Shown in pieces: positions 9,204-16,659 of a stretch of 64,000 bases of DNA. The notes under the pieces were generated by a model. That model was not told the DNA's origin. It saw only the letters and a program-made list of their open reading frames with translations, and made no database searches. The DNA lies in contig JAJSRW010002114.1 in the NCBI GenBank assembly GCA_022414725.1, forward strand, positions 1 to 64,000, read 5' to 3'. The stretch is from Microglena sp. YARC (lineage: Eukaryota > Chlorophyta > Chlorophyceae > Chlamydomonadales > Chlamydomonadaceae). How positions within the stretch are numbered: position 1 is the first letter of the stretch; each line of letters starts with the position of its first letter. The position numbers and the translations under genes were made by a program.

Positions 9204-11543
9204 ATGGAAACGAAACCCCAAACAATAGCGCATTTGAAGGATCTACTGAAATTGGCTGATGTACCATACACTTCAAAGTCCAAGAAGGACGACCTTGTCC
9301 GTTTATGCGAAGACAATGGTCTCATCCCTACAGAGTACAAGGCGGTGGAAAAGATGTGCGTCGTGAAATGCGCTCTGAAGAAGGCAATGAATCTCGACGA
9401 GGAGGAATTCGGTGGATTCAGGGGGCATGTTGATCAGCTCGTCAATGTTGTGAGCCGCATGTTTCGGCGTTCGAGTCTGGTATTGGCGTTTCATGTCACG
9501 AGGCTCATGGAGGGCGACCTGCCGATTCCAGATATGTACGAGATGAAGGATACCTACTGGAAGAATTGGCTAAGGATCGGAGTTGACGGCGTCTTTCCAG
9601 ATGAAGAGAGTAGAATTTCATACGAATCCGTAAAAGACGTAATCGGGAAGGTACTTGATAACGACGACTCTGAATACATCAAATCCTACCCTCTCTATTT
9701 CGACCAGGTTTTGAACTATGCCGGCCACACATTGAGCACTGTCGTGTCGAACAACGCATGGGTTCCTTTGGTACCTCGTCTGATCCGCCTCACTAAGGCT
9801 ACTTTGAAGGCACTGGAAGCTCCGAATACCATCCGTGTGTACGACGTGATGCGGGTAATACGGCAAGAAGTGCAGGAGATGGAATCTTGGCCAGATTCTG
9901 TTCAAAAGTACGTCCGTGAGGTTCGGGCCAGGCTGAAAGTTCCGGATGGAGATCGACTTTATGATGACTACGGAAAATGTGTGGACTTCCAGACTATGGT
10001 ACGGTTCAATTACTGGATGCAGACCCGATTGGAAACTATGGGGGAACGTCGTATTCGGTTGATGCCCATCTTCAGCGTCCATCGTGTGCATGTTCGACTT
10101 GACTTGAAGACCCTCGTGAAACTGTTCAAGCACAATTTCCCTAAGGACCCTAACATCGTCGAGCTTTCCAAGTGGGAACATGTAAAGAATCCCGGCGACT
10201 TCATGTTGCCCCAGAGGCCTGCACAGAAGAAGAAAAGATCATGTGGTCCGGGTGAATGGGAGGCATACAAGTCGGCCCTGAAGCAGTACGATGATGACGT
10301 TAAGGATATCAAGGCTACTGACGAGTACAGACATGCAAAGGGTTTGTATGACACGCTTGTGAACGCCCGAAAAACAGTCGCAGGTTCCTTCTTCAGAAAA
10401 CCACCTGTCAAGAATGGGTGGGTATTCGACTGTAGCATCTGTACTGACGGAGTCTCCTTGAGCATGCAGTACAGCAAGAAAGTACAAGTTCGTGTGTCAG
10501 ATCTTAAGAAGACCAGTATGAGGTCTCGTGACAATGAAGGTTTGAGCGTCGCAGAACAGTATGACCGTAAACTCGAAACGACATTGACCGAGATGGGTAT
10601 CGTCGTTTTGGGCGTGGACCCAGGAAGGAGCAACATCGCGACAGTCACGTATCTTGCAAAGGGGAAAAGCAAGACATGGAAGCTTACACGCGGAGCTTTT
10701 TACCACAAGTCTGGTATCAAGAAACAGAAAAAACAGCAAGGAAAACGTTTCTCAGACAAGATTCCTAGATGGGAGTCTCTGCGTGAAAATGGAGCAGCGT
10801 TGAGTACATCCAGGAAGGATGATATCTCGGCTTACTTGAAAAATTACGCTACGTTTTCCGACGCGTGGTGGAGGATGGCACTCCGTCGCAGAGAGTCCCG
10901 AGACAACTTTCAGAGGTACATTGGCAAGCGCAAGGCTATGGACTCATTTTGGGCAGAGATCAAGCGCAACATGAAGTTGGATCATCCTGACCTGAGGGTT
11001 CGCATCGCATATGGTTCTGCAATCAAGACGATGAAGGCTACCGGACCAGGAGAGGTAGCTGTGCCTACGGGATCTATGTTCGCTTCCTGCAAGCGCCTCT
11101 TCAAAGAGGAGGTTCATGTGACAGATGAGTTCAAGACGACTCTCATGTCTTGGGAAACCGGTGCCAAGAAGGAATGTGTTTACAAGATTCCAAGTGTCCA
11201 AATAACCACGTAAGGTCAGATTCGTCTAGGTTACGAGTTGTTGGGTCACACCCCATTGAAGGAGACTCCAAAGGTCTCTTATCGCGACCAGTTGGCGGTG
11301 AGGGTGTACTGCACACGTAAAAAAATCCAAGAAAAACACAGGAGGGGTGGCTTAGCCCCCTCTCTTATCGACAACAAATCGATCAAGCGGTACCCAGAGG
11401 TACGAGGACTGCGATTCTCTCCAGAAACCAGCACTTACTCGGACTGGGACCGCTCCTCTGCTCTCACAATCGCAAGGCTGCACTGCATGGAACTGTTGGG
11501 TCAAGTGAGACCGCTTCCATTTTGCAGGGATGCGTGTTGTTGA
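9204..11543 (+). pseudogene. Fanzor (TnpB-like RNA-guided RuvC nuclease), nonsense-interrupted
   Basis: The start is the ATG at 9204; an upstream GTG at 9183 is less likely. The N-terminus resembles a SAP-type DNA-binding helix pair (HLKDLLKLADV...SKKDDLVRLC). The RuvC-like nuclease core follows: motif I VVLGVDPGRSNIATV with catalytic D at about residue 472, and motif II VHVTDEFKTT with E at about 642. An in-frame TAA at 11211 then ends the frame, and the same frame continues to 11543 with motif III SDWDRSSALTIARLHCMEL (D at codon 749). Fanzors are eukaryotic relatives of TnpB that cut DNA guided by an RNA from the transposon end. The CxxC zinc-finger cysteines common in TnpB are absent before motif III (RGLRFSPETSTY). 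Without readthrough the product lacks the third catalytic acid. Confidence 0.85.
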
Positions 11544-11560
11544 TGGGCTACAAAAAAACA

Positions 11561-11665
11561 TGATGGTGTTCCACTGCAATGTGGGTTTCTACACCATAAG
11601 GTTACACCATAAGGTGTACCGTACACTCCAGAAAGCGGTTTCATTTTAGTATTCCGTCGAGTGTA
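11561..11665 (+). ncRNA. Candidate omega-RNA scaffold at the Fanzor 3' end
   Basis: Between the Fanzor stop and the right transposon end. Hairpin 1 nests GGTGT(11565-69)/ACACC(11591-95) around CCAC(11571-74)/GTGG(11581-84). Hairpin 2 is TACACC(11603-08)-ATAA-GGTGTA(11613-18). Both stems recur in the same place in the copies at 14658-14710 and 36662-36717. Loops differ and hairpin 2 of the third copy has a changed but still pairing stem (CACAC/GTGTG). In known Fanzor and TnpB systems the guide RNA scaffold derives from exactly this 3' region, with the guide reading into flanking DNA past the end. Transcription is not shown by sequence alone. Confidence 0.5.
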
Positions 11666-11728
11666 CCGACGACACGACACCACATTGAGATGTGACCTGA
11701 CCGTATCATTTACAGTCGGAGTCGAGTG

Positions 11729-11730
<2 letters not shown>

Positions 11731-11760
<30 letters not shown>
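11731..11760. repeat. (GT)n microsatellite
   Basis: About 14 GT units just downstream of the transposon's right flank. No coding role is apparent. Confidence 0.9.
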
Positions 11761-11763
<3 letters not shown>

Positions 11764-11765
11764 AT

Positions 11766-11870
11766 TCATGGTTGTGCACTGCATGTGGAGCCAACCTTAG
11801 CAACACGTGTTGTTGTAGCTTAATGGTCAAATCACCGCCCTTACAGACACAAAATATGGGACGCCTTGAA
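11766..11870 (+). pseudogene. tRNA-like remnant with duplicated leader
   Basis: gttgttgtagcttaatggtc followed by aaatcaccgcccttacagac looks like the acceptor, D-arm and anticodon-loop part of a tRNA with anticodon TAC, but no matching 3' acceptor or T-arm follows. It is preceded by tgcactgcatgtggagccaa cctt, nearly the same leader (tgcactgcatgtgaaatcaa cctt) that precedes the intact tRNA at 12112. That suggests a duplicated and decayed tRNA unit. Confidence 0.3.
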
Positions 11871-12111
11871 CCCAATGGACGTCGTCAGAAGCAAAAGAAG
11901 GTTCTTGGCAGCGTCCACGTCTTGGTTCCTTGTTGCACCACAGCGCACATTTGATACACGACAGTGCAGTACTTTGTGGACCTTGACGTTCTTCACAACC
12001 GTCTTCTTGTATTGGCGCGTTCAAATTATCAAAATATTTTAGTTACCTATTATTGTAGAGGTTGGTTTCACTTCACGTGGTTTTGCACTGCATGTGAAAT
12101 CAACCTTTACA

Positions 12112-12184
12112 GTTTCAGTAGCTTAATTGGTTAAAGCACTGGTCTTATAAGCCAGGGATTGCGGATTCGAGTTCCGCCTGAAAC
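12112..12184 (+). tRNA. tRNA-Ile (anticodon UAU)
   Basis: A complete cloverleaf can be read: acceptor GTTTCAG/CTGAAAC (12112-18 with 12178-84), D-stem GCTT/AAGC, anticodon stem CTGGT/GCCAG with loop CTTATAA (anticodon TAT at 12146-48), and T-stem GCGGA/TCCGC around TTCGAGT. There is no intron and no encoded CCA. The UAU anticodon decodes the rare AUA isoleucine codon. Giant viruses often carry such tRNAs, but a host origin cannot be excluded. Confidence 0.92.
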
Positions 12185-12194
12185 ATAAAAACAG

Positions 12195-12413
12195 TTACTT
12201 CCACGGAGAGTCTTCCTGGAACATATTCTTAAACTTCGCCGTGAGAGCTGGGTCTTGCTTGCTCAATTGCTCTTTGTACAATGTCCTTGGGAGGAATCTA
12301 TACTCTACCCTGACGTTCTTGTTCATTTCTAGGAACTTCTCTTCGTAAATTCCGTGGATGATGAGCGCCATTCCCAAGAACAATGTGAGAACTACGAATA
12401 CCTTCATGTTCAT
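12195..12413 (-). CDS. Conserved small viral membrane protein
   Basis: 73 residues from the Met at 12413 (MNMKVFVVLTLFLGMALII), chosen over an upstream frame start because the membrane segment then begins at the N-terminus. After the anchor come YRFLPRTLYKEQLSKQDP and a C-terminal KNMFQEDSPWK. A YRxLPRTxxxEQ block followed by an F-x(n)-SPW end after one N-terminal anchor is a pattern I associate with a widespread Nucleocytoviricota protein of unknown function. Intact, and 10 bp beyond the 3' end of the tRNA on the opposite strand. Confidence 0.65.
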   Translation of the reverse strand: MNMKVFVVLTLFLGMALIIHGIYEEKFLEMNKNVRVEYRFLPRTLYKEQLSKQDPALTAKFKNMFQEDSPWK

Positions 12414-12462
12414 GTATTGAAACCCGAAAAGAATCGCGAAACGATAGCCACACACCCATCAA

Positions 12463-12609
12463 AATGGGCGTTCATTTTTTAAATTTCTACTCAGAATTTA
12501 GAGCCTTCCGGAACGACTCGCTAGCTTGAGATATCAGCACCGAGGAATCACAAATCCGCTCCATGTTTCGCAACCAGTAAAAATCGGCCGGGAGGCAGGA
12601 ACGCCCATT
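12463..12609. mobile_element. MITE, 147 bp, AATGGGCGTTC ends
   Basis: Starts AATGGGCGTTC and ends GAACGCCCATT, with inner inverted sequence rich in gattt/aaatc. The interior (tctactcagaatttagagcc, cgactcgctagc, gatatcagcaccgaggaatc) is shared with copies at 29491, 31437 and 63546. Only the outer tips match the large elements at 37436 and 47294. No clear 4-bp target duplication remains. Confidence 0.8.
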
Positions 12610-12640
12610 ATTTCACAGCGAAAAGCTTTCACAAACATTG

Positions 12641-14107
12641 TTACAGTTTTTGCACACACGTTCGTTTGTGTAAGGATACACCACGCGAAGAACTGAAAAA
12701 ACGCCCACACCCCTCACAAACATGACCCTCGCTCACATGATGAACAGCAGCAGACATGGGAGATTCATTCGCGCCAATATCGTCGTCCATCTCCCTGCAC
12801 ACGTCGGTTAGGTTCGAGAACAGCTCACGCAACTCATCATCTGCCTTAGACGTAAGATTGAGTGCCGCTGCGAGGTGTGTAGTACGCACGTTGTGCACAA
12901 AAGATCGAATACGACCGACATGCTCTACCATTTGCGATAGCTTTGCAAACACCACTTGTCGTTTGATTTTGTTGCGATCTTCAACGTCTGAAATACTACT
13001 CGTGGATGAATCTTTGTTTTGTTCATATTGCGCCACCGTCATGAAAACATGAAGGACTCCTTTGAGCCACACCAAATCCTCATCCTTGCAATCAGTGAAT
13101 CCTGCGAAAATAATCGGTATTGATACGCCTCCCCGCCCCGGCATCATCACGAGTTTGAGAGGACCCTTGTCAGGGATGTTCTCTGATCGACAACTCATGA
13201 ACACACCCCCTATGAAAGCGCGACCATTTCGCTCTGATATGGTAGCCACATCAGACTCAAAACGCTCTACGTCCGAACGTGTGACAACACCTTTATTCTT
13301 TACCTCCACCGCGATGAAAGATGAAGGACTCGCGAACCACCATATATCACACGTGTGGTCAGATTTCGACATGTCGCGCACCTCCGATGTAGGCCACTCT
13401 CGTCCAAGGAAACTCGCAATACGCTCCTCGTCTACAGCTCCCCGGGCACTGTTCGAGCGACGCAAGATATCCATCTCTCTTTCGAGATCCGCTAGCTGCA
13501 TCCTCAACGCCTTTGTGTCGTCAGTCTTTCGCGCAACCTCCTTTTCGATTTCCCGGTCACGCAAGGAAGCAAGATTCGCCTCTACATTTCGCAACTCCAC
13601 GCGTTCTTCCGCGCATCCCTCTGCAATTCCTGCACGCACGCGCATCTCCAACACACTGGATAATTCAGAACGCTCCCTCTGCACAGCAACCACAGAATCT
13701 CTTCGTTCCTTCTCAAGAGCATCTGCGAACCTTGCCTTTTCAAGCTGAAGATCATCGGCTAACCTTGCCTTTTCAAGCTGAAGATCATCGGCTGACCTTG
13801 CCTTTTCCAACTTCAAAGCATCGGCTAACCTTACCTTTTCCAACTCCAAAGCATCGGCTAACCTTACCTTTTCCAACTTCAAAGAATATGCTACCGCAGA
13901 TAGTTCCTTGTTTAAAGTCGCGAGAATAGGTGATGCTGGTAAGATAGTTTTTGCAGCGTGTAAGCCGTGGACAAGTAAGGTTTGTATTGCTTGGTCTCTT
14001 GGGCGTGGTTGCAAAACTAGCCATTCTTCGAGGTTGAAGAAAAGATCAGCATTCGAAGACGTATCAATGATCAGGACCTTGACGCTACCGGAACTTGACA
14101 CTTGCAT
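12641..14107 (-). CDS. Coiled-coil / PD-(D/E)xK nuclease-like / zinc-finger protein
   Basis: 488 residues, intact. Residues about 75-145 are an 11-residue repeat (KLEKARLADDL and variants, six copies), and coiled coil extends to about 220. At about 250-275 the segment DHTCDIWWFASPSSFIAVEVKNKG carries a D then E-x-K, the signature of a PD-(D/E)xK nuclease core, which uses these acids to bind the metal that cuts DNA. The C-terminus has CEGCGRFF...GVSLHKRTC, a C2HC zinc finger. The combination suggests a DNA-binding nuclease, possibly for repair, resolution or attack on foreign DNA. The nuclease call rests on motif and context, not on an alignment. Confidence 0.7.
   Translation of the reverse strand: MQVSSSGSVKVLIIDTSSNADLFFNLEEWLVLQPRPRDQAIQTLLVHGLHAAKTILPASPILATLNKELSAVAYSLKLEKVRLADALELEKVRLADALKLEKARSADDLQLEKARLADDLQLEKARFADALEKERRDSVVAVQRERSELSSVLEMRVRAGIAEGCAEERVELRNVEANLASLRDREIEKEVARKTDDTKALRMQLADLEREMDILRRSNSARGAVDEERIASFLGREWPTSEVRDMSKSDHTCDIWWFASPSSFIAVEVKNKGVVTRSDVERFESDVATISERNGRAFIGGVFMSCRSENIPDKGPLKLVMMPGRGGVSIPIIFAGFTDCKDEDLVWLKGVLHVFMTVAQYEQNKDSSTSSISDVEDRNKIKRQVVFAKLSQMVEHVGRIRSFVHNVRTTHLAAALNLTSKADDELRELFSNLTDVCREMDDDIGANESPMSAAVHHVSEGHVCEGCGRFFSSSRGVSLHKRTCVQKL
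13735..13890. repeat. 33-bp coding repeat in the coiled coil
   Basis: About five to six units (ttttcaagctgaagatcatc ggctaaccttgcc on the plus strand) encode 11-residue coiled-coil repeats in the nuclease-like protein on the minus strand. Eleven-residue periodicity gives a slightly right-handed coil. Confidence 0.85.
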
Positions 14108-14322
14108 GTAGTGTACAGTGAATTTACTTTAATTCAATTTAATCCCCCATGTTTTTATGCTCAAAATAGCTATCGATTTCACAGAGATTTACAACACACA
14201 TATATTTTATCAAAAACCGGAGAGATGCCTTTTCGAGAGTTCGACGTAATAATTCCTGTGAATTCGCGCGCCCCACAATGATGACTGACTTCTTGTGTAC
14301 TCCGATACATTCCGATACATTC

Positions 14323-14753
14323 TACAGTCGGCGGAACAGTAAAATAAAAATCCCAATAAACGGTATAAGGCGTCGACAGACGTTATAGTGTATGAGTGGA
14401 TGGTCCTACAAAATGGCCCGTCCAGCAAAGAAACCTCCTTTCATGACGCATTGCACATCAACAAAGACCCCGTGTTCTTTTGGGCCACGGTACCGGGGAA
14501 GAGGCGATCGCTTAAGTGCGGCTGGTCCTTCAATGGACACTCTCGAAAGTACAGACAAAAGAACGATACGGAGTCTGCAGGATGGAGAGCCGTGATCTAA
14601 AAAAGAACCACGATATTCTCGTTAACATCTTGCAATTTGTTGATTCAAAATCATATTGGTGTTCCACTGCCCCGTGGATTTCTACACCATTAGGTTACAC
14701 CGTAAGGTGTGCCGTACACGAAGCGGTTTCATTTTAGTATTCCGTTGACTGTA
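14323..14753. mobile_element. Non-autonomous Tc1-Fanzor family element (copy B)
   Basis: TA then CAGTCGGCGGAACAGTAAAA at the left, TTTCATTTTAGTATTCCGTT GACTG then TA at the right. The 3' 110 bp (14650-14753) match the structured end of the Fanzor element. The interior 14398-14600 is not Fanzor. It holds a segment (about 14440-14560) that recurs inverted at 36165-36270, carried by copy C. It encodes no recognisable protein. Confidence 0.7.
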
Positions 14754-15456
14754 CCGTGTTCCGCCGTTTGCGTGTGGACGTACTTGAAGTGGAAGTTCGG
14801 AGTGGGGCAGTGGAATTGAGCTGATGACTCACTCAGATTAAAGGGGTCCTGAATACCACGTTGTCTCAAGCAGACTCCTTCTCGACAACTGTATTGGGAT
14901 TGTGAAGGGGAAATCGCGGGCCCCACGGAGTGGGGCACTGGAATTGAACTGCGGACTCGCAACGTGATCAGATGGGATCCCGCCGACACTCAGATTAAGC
15001 GTGGGGCAAGTTCGGAGTGTGTCTGATGCATGTGAACTGTGGGCTCCCCTCCGGTCGCTCCGCTGGGGGGAGGTGAAAGGGGCTCCGCCGCTTGTTTAAT
15101 AATAAATCATCAGCCGAGAATGCAGACGCCTCATCGAGGATGCGGAAGCTCTTCACAACACCCACCCACCACCCTCCATGCATTCAAACACCATCGTATT
15201 ACTCATTGCACTCCCATGCACGCTTGTATGACCCCAGCACGCCCCATGCACACCCCAGCGTGCCCGATGCACGGCGCAAGTCGGCAGCTCAATTCCACTA
15301 CCTTGCTCCGCGGGCACGCGATCCCCCCTTCATAATCCCTGTGCAGAGCATCATAAAAAAACGGTGGTACAGTGTTCAACTGCGGTACAGTGTTCAAATT
15401 AAAGTCTATATAAATAATTTGTGACATTCCCAGACACAACACGTTTTACTGTAACC
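14754..15456. other. Gene-poor, with short repeats bearing a tRNA B-box-like motif
   Basis: Two segments begin agtggggca-tggaattga-ctg (14797 and 14932) and both later contain ctcagattaa. Their complement carries GTTCAATTCC or GCTCAATTCC, close to the Pol III B box. A third agctcaattccacta lies at 15286. They may be tRNA-derived repeat fragments. No tRNA folds and no gene is supported. Confidence 0.35.
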
Positions 15457-16074
15457 ATGGGTATCAAGAGGTACTCAATTCGCCAAACTGTATCGATGAA
15501 GCTCAAAGTAAATGATATGCGTTCTGCTGCAAAATCCCTTTGCGACATGCACAAGAGTGAAGTTCTTCATCAAGATCAAACCACCCCCCATCGCAAGCGC
15601 ATGATGTTCTCGCTTAATACTTCGACTTTGGTGGCTGTTTACAGCACTCAATCAATTCCCCCACCGTTTGTACGCGATGAACTCCAGGATGCATGTAAAT
15701 TGTTCATCCATTTCTTGACATCGTGCACTAAGACCCCTACATCGCATGTGGTCGCCGAATTGCCCACCAGAAGCCCCCTTCACGAGGCTTTCTTGACATC
15801 GTGCAATAAGACCCCTCCATCGCATGTGGTCGCCGAATTGCCCACCAGAAGCCCCCTTCCCGAGGCTTTCTTGACATCGTGCAATAAGACCCCTCCATCG
15901 CATGTGGTCGCCAAATTGCCCACCAGAAGCCCCCTTCACGAGGCTTTCTTGACATCGTGCAATAAGACCCCTTCATCGCATGTGGTCACAGAATTACCCA
16001 CCAGGAGGCGCCTTCACACGGCAGACAGTGTAGCGCCGCCTTATAGTAGCATACAGTGTAGCGCCGCCTTATAG
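15457..16074 (+). CDS. Protein with 26-residue tandem repeats
   Basis: The ATG at 15457 is preferred because the basic segment MGIKRYSIRQTV follows. Residues 1-85 are non-repetitive. Then come about 3.7 copies of a 26-residue unit (FLTSCNKTPPSHVVAELPTR SPLHEA) made by a 78-bp repeat, and the frame ends in a different repeat. No domain is recognised. Copies of the repeat differ by few bases, so expansion is recent. Confidence 0.4.
   Translation: MGIKRYSIRQTVSMKLKVNDMRSAAKSLCDMHKSEVLHQDQTTPHRKRMMFSLNTSTLVAVYSTQSIPPPFVRDELQDACKLFIHFLTSCTKTPTSHVVAELPTRSPLHEAFLTSCNKTPPSHVVAELPTRSPLPEAFLTSCNKTPPSHVVAKLPTRSPLHEAFLTSCNKTPSSHVVTELPTRRRLHTADSVAPPYSSIQCSAAL
15713..16015. repeat. 78-bp tandem repeat
   Basis: Units begin ttcttgacatcgtgcaataa and end with cttcacgaggc. 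There are three nearly identical units plus a diverged fourth. All three frames stay open on the minus strand, which is an artefact of the repeat. Confidence 0.9.
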
Positions 16075-16165
16075 TAGCATACAGTGTAGCGCCGCCTTCA
16101 TGGCATGTACAGTGTAGCGCCGCATTCATGGCATGTACATTGTAGCGCCGCCTTCATGGCATTTT
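16025..16165. repeat. Short repeat of tgtagcgccgcctt
   Basis: Five units of acagtgtagcgccgcctt followed by either atagtagcat or catggcatgt. It overlaps the end of the repeat protein. The stretch from here to 16315 holds nothing else I can support. Confidence 0.8.
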
Positions 16166-16315
16166 TGTAACAATTGAAGTTCCCCATTCCTTGTCCCATT
16201 GTCTCGTTTCTCATCATGTGAATTGCTGCTCTGAAAGAAAAATCAATCATGTAGTCGGGTTTTTTTACATTTTTACAAGAGAAAATGAGAAAACCTTGTT
16301 GCATTGAAAAAACGT

Positions 16316-16579
16316 TTATGTAAGATACTCGACAGATGCGACTGTAGCCCACGCCTTTCTCCGCGTCTCTTCTACACGCTCTTCTGGAATACTTATGGTG
16401 GTAGAATCGCGCTTGGGTCCTCCCCTCCTCAGAACACTGCTCCCAACAGGACACCTCGATATCTCCTGTGCGAGAAGTTTAGTGCGTTCAGCAAGGACTA
16501 ATGGAGGCTCTCGAAAACCTGCAGAAGCCACAACCAATACTCCATCGCTCTCAATTGCTGATAGAGAAAGTGACGCCAT
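16316..16579 (-). CDS. Small conserved-looking viral protein
   Basis: 87 residues starting MASLSLSAIESDGVLVVASA and ending RVEETRRKAWATVASVEYLT. It has no membrane segment, and its helical C-terminus is rich in Arg and Glu. It lies head-to-head with helicase 1, with about 80 bp between the starts, so the two may share an AT-rich promoter region. The family is not recognised. It is one of the few unbroken genes nearby. Confidence 0.5.
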   Translation of the reverse strand: MASLSLSAIESDGVLVVASAGFREPPLVLAERTKLLAQEISRCPVGSSVLRRGGPKRDSTTISIPEERVEETRRKAWATVASVEYLT

Positions 16580-16659
16580 GATGACTCTATCTCTACGATT
16601 TTTTTAACGCACCATTTTTATACTCGTTTTCTTCAGGGCCTGATTGAATTTTGTAGAGA

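Larger units (their letters stand above)
8224..11665 (+). mobile_element. Tc1/IS630-type transposon carrying a Fanzor nuclease
   Basis: A 3.44-kb element bounded by TA dinucleotides. The left end reads TA CCGACGGCGGAACAGTAAAA. The right end reads GTTTCATTTTAGTATTCCGT CGAGTG TA. The two are imperfect inverted repeats. Inside, in order on the plus strand, are a DDE transposase, a Fanzor gene starting 15 bp after the transposase stop, and a structured 3' end. Fanzor genes inside Tc1/mariner-type transposons are known from eukaryotes and giant viruses. Both genes carry a disabling change here. Related ends occur at 3601, 3698, 14323, 21236, 29383 and 36734, so the family has been active in this region. 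Confidence 0.85.
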
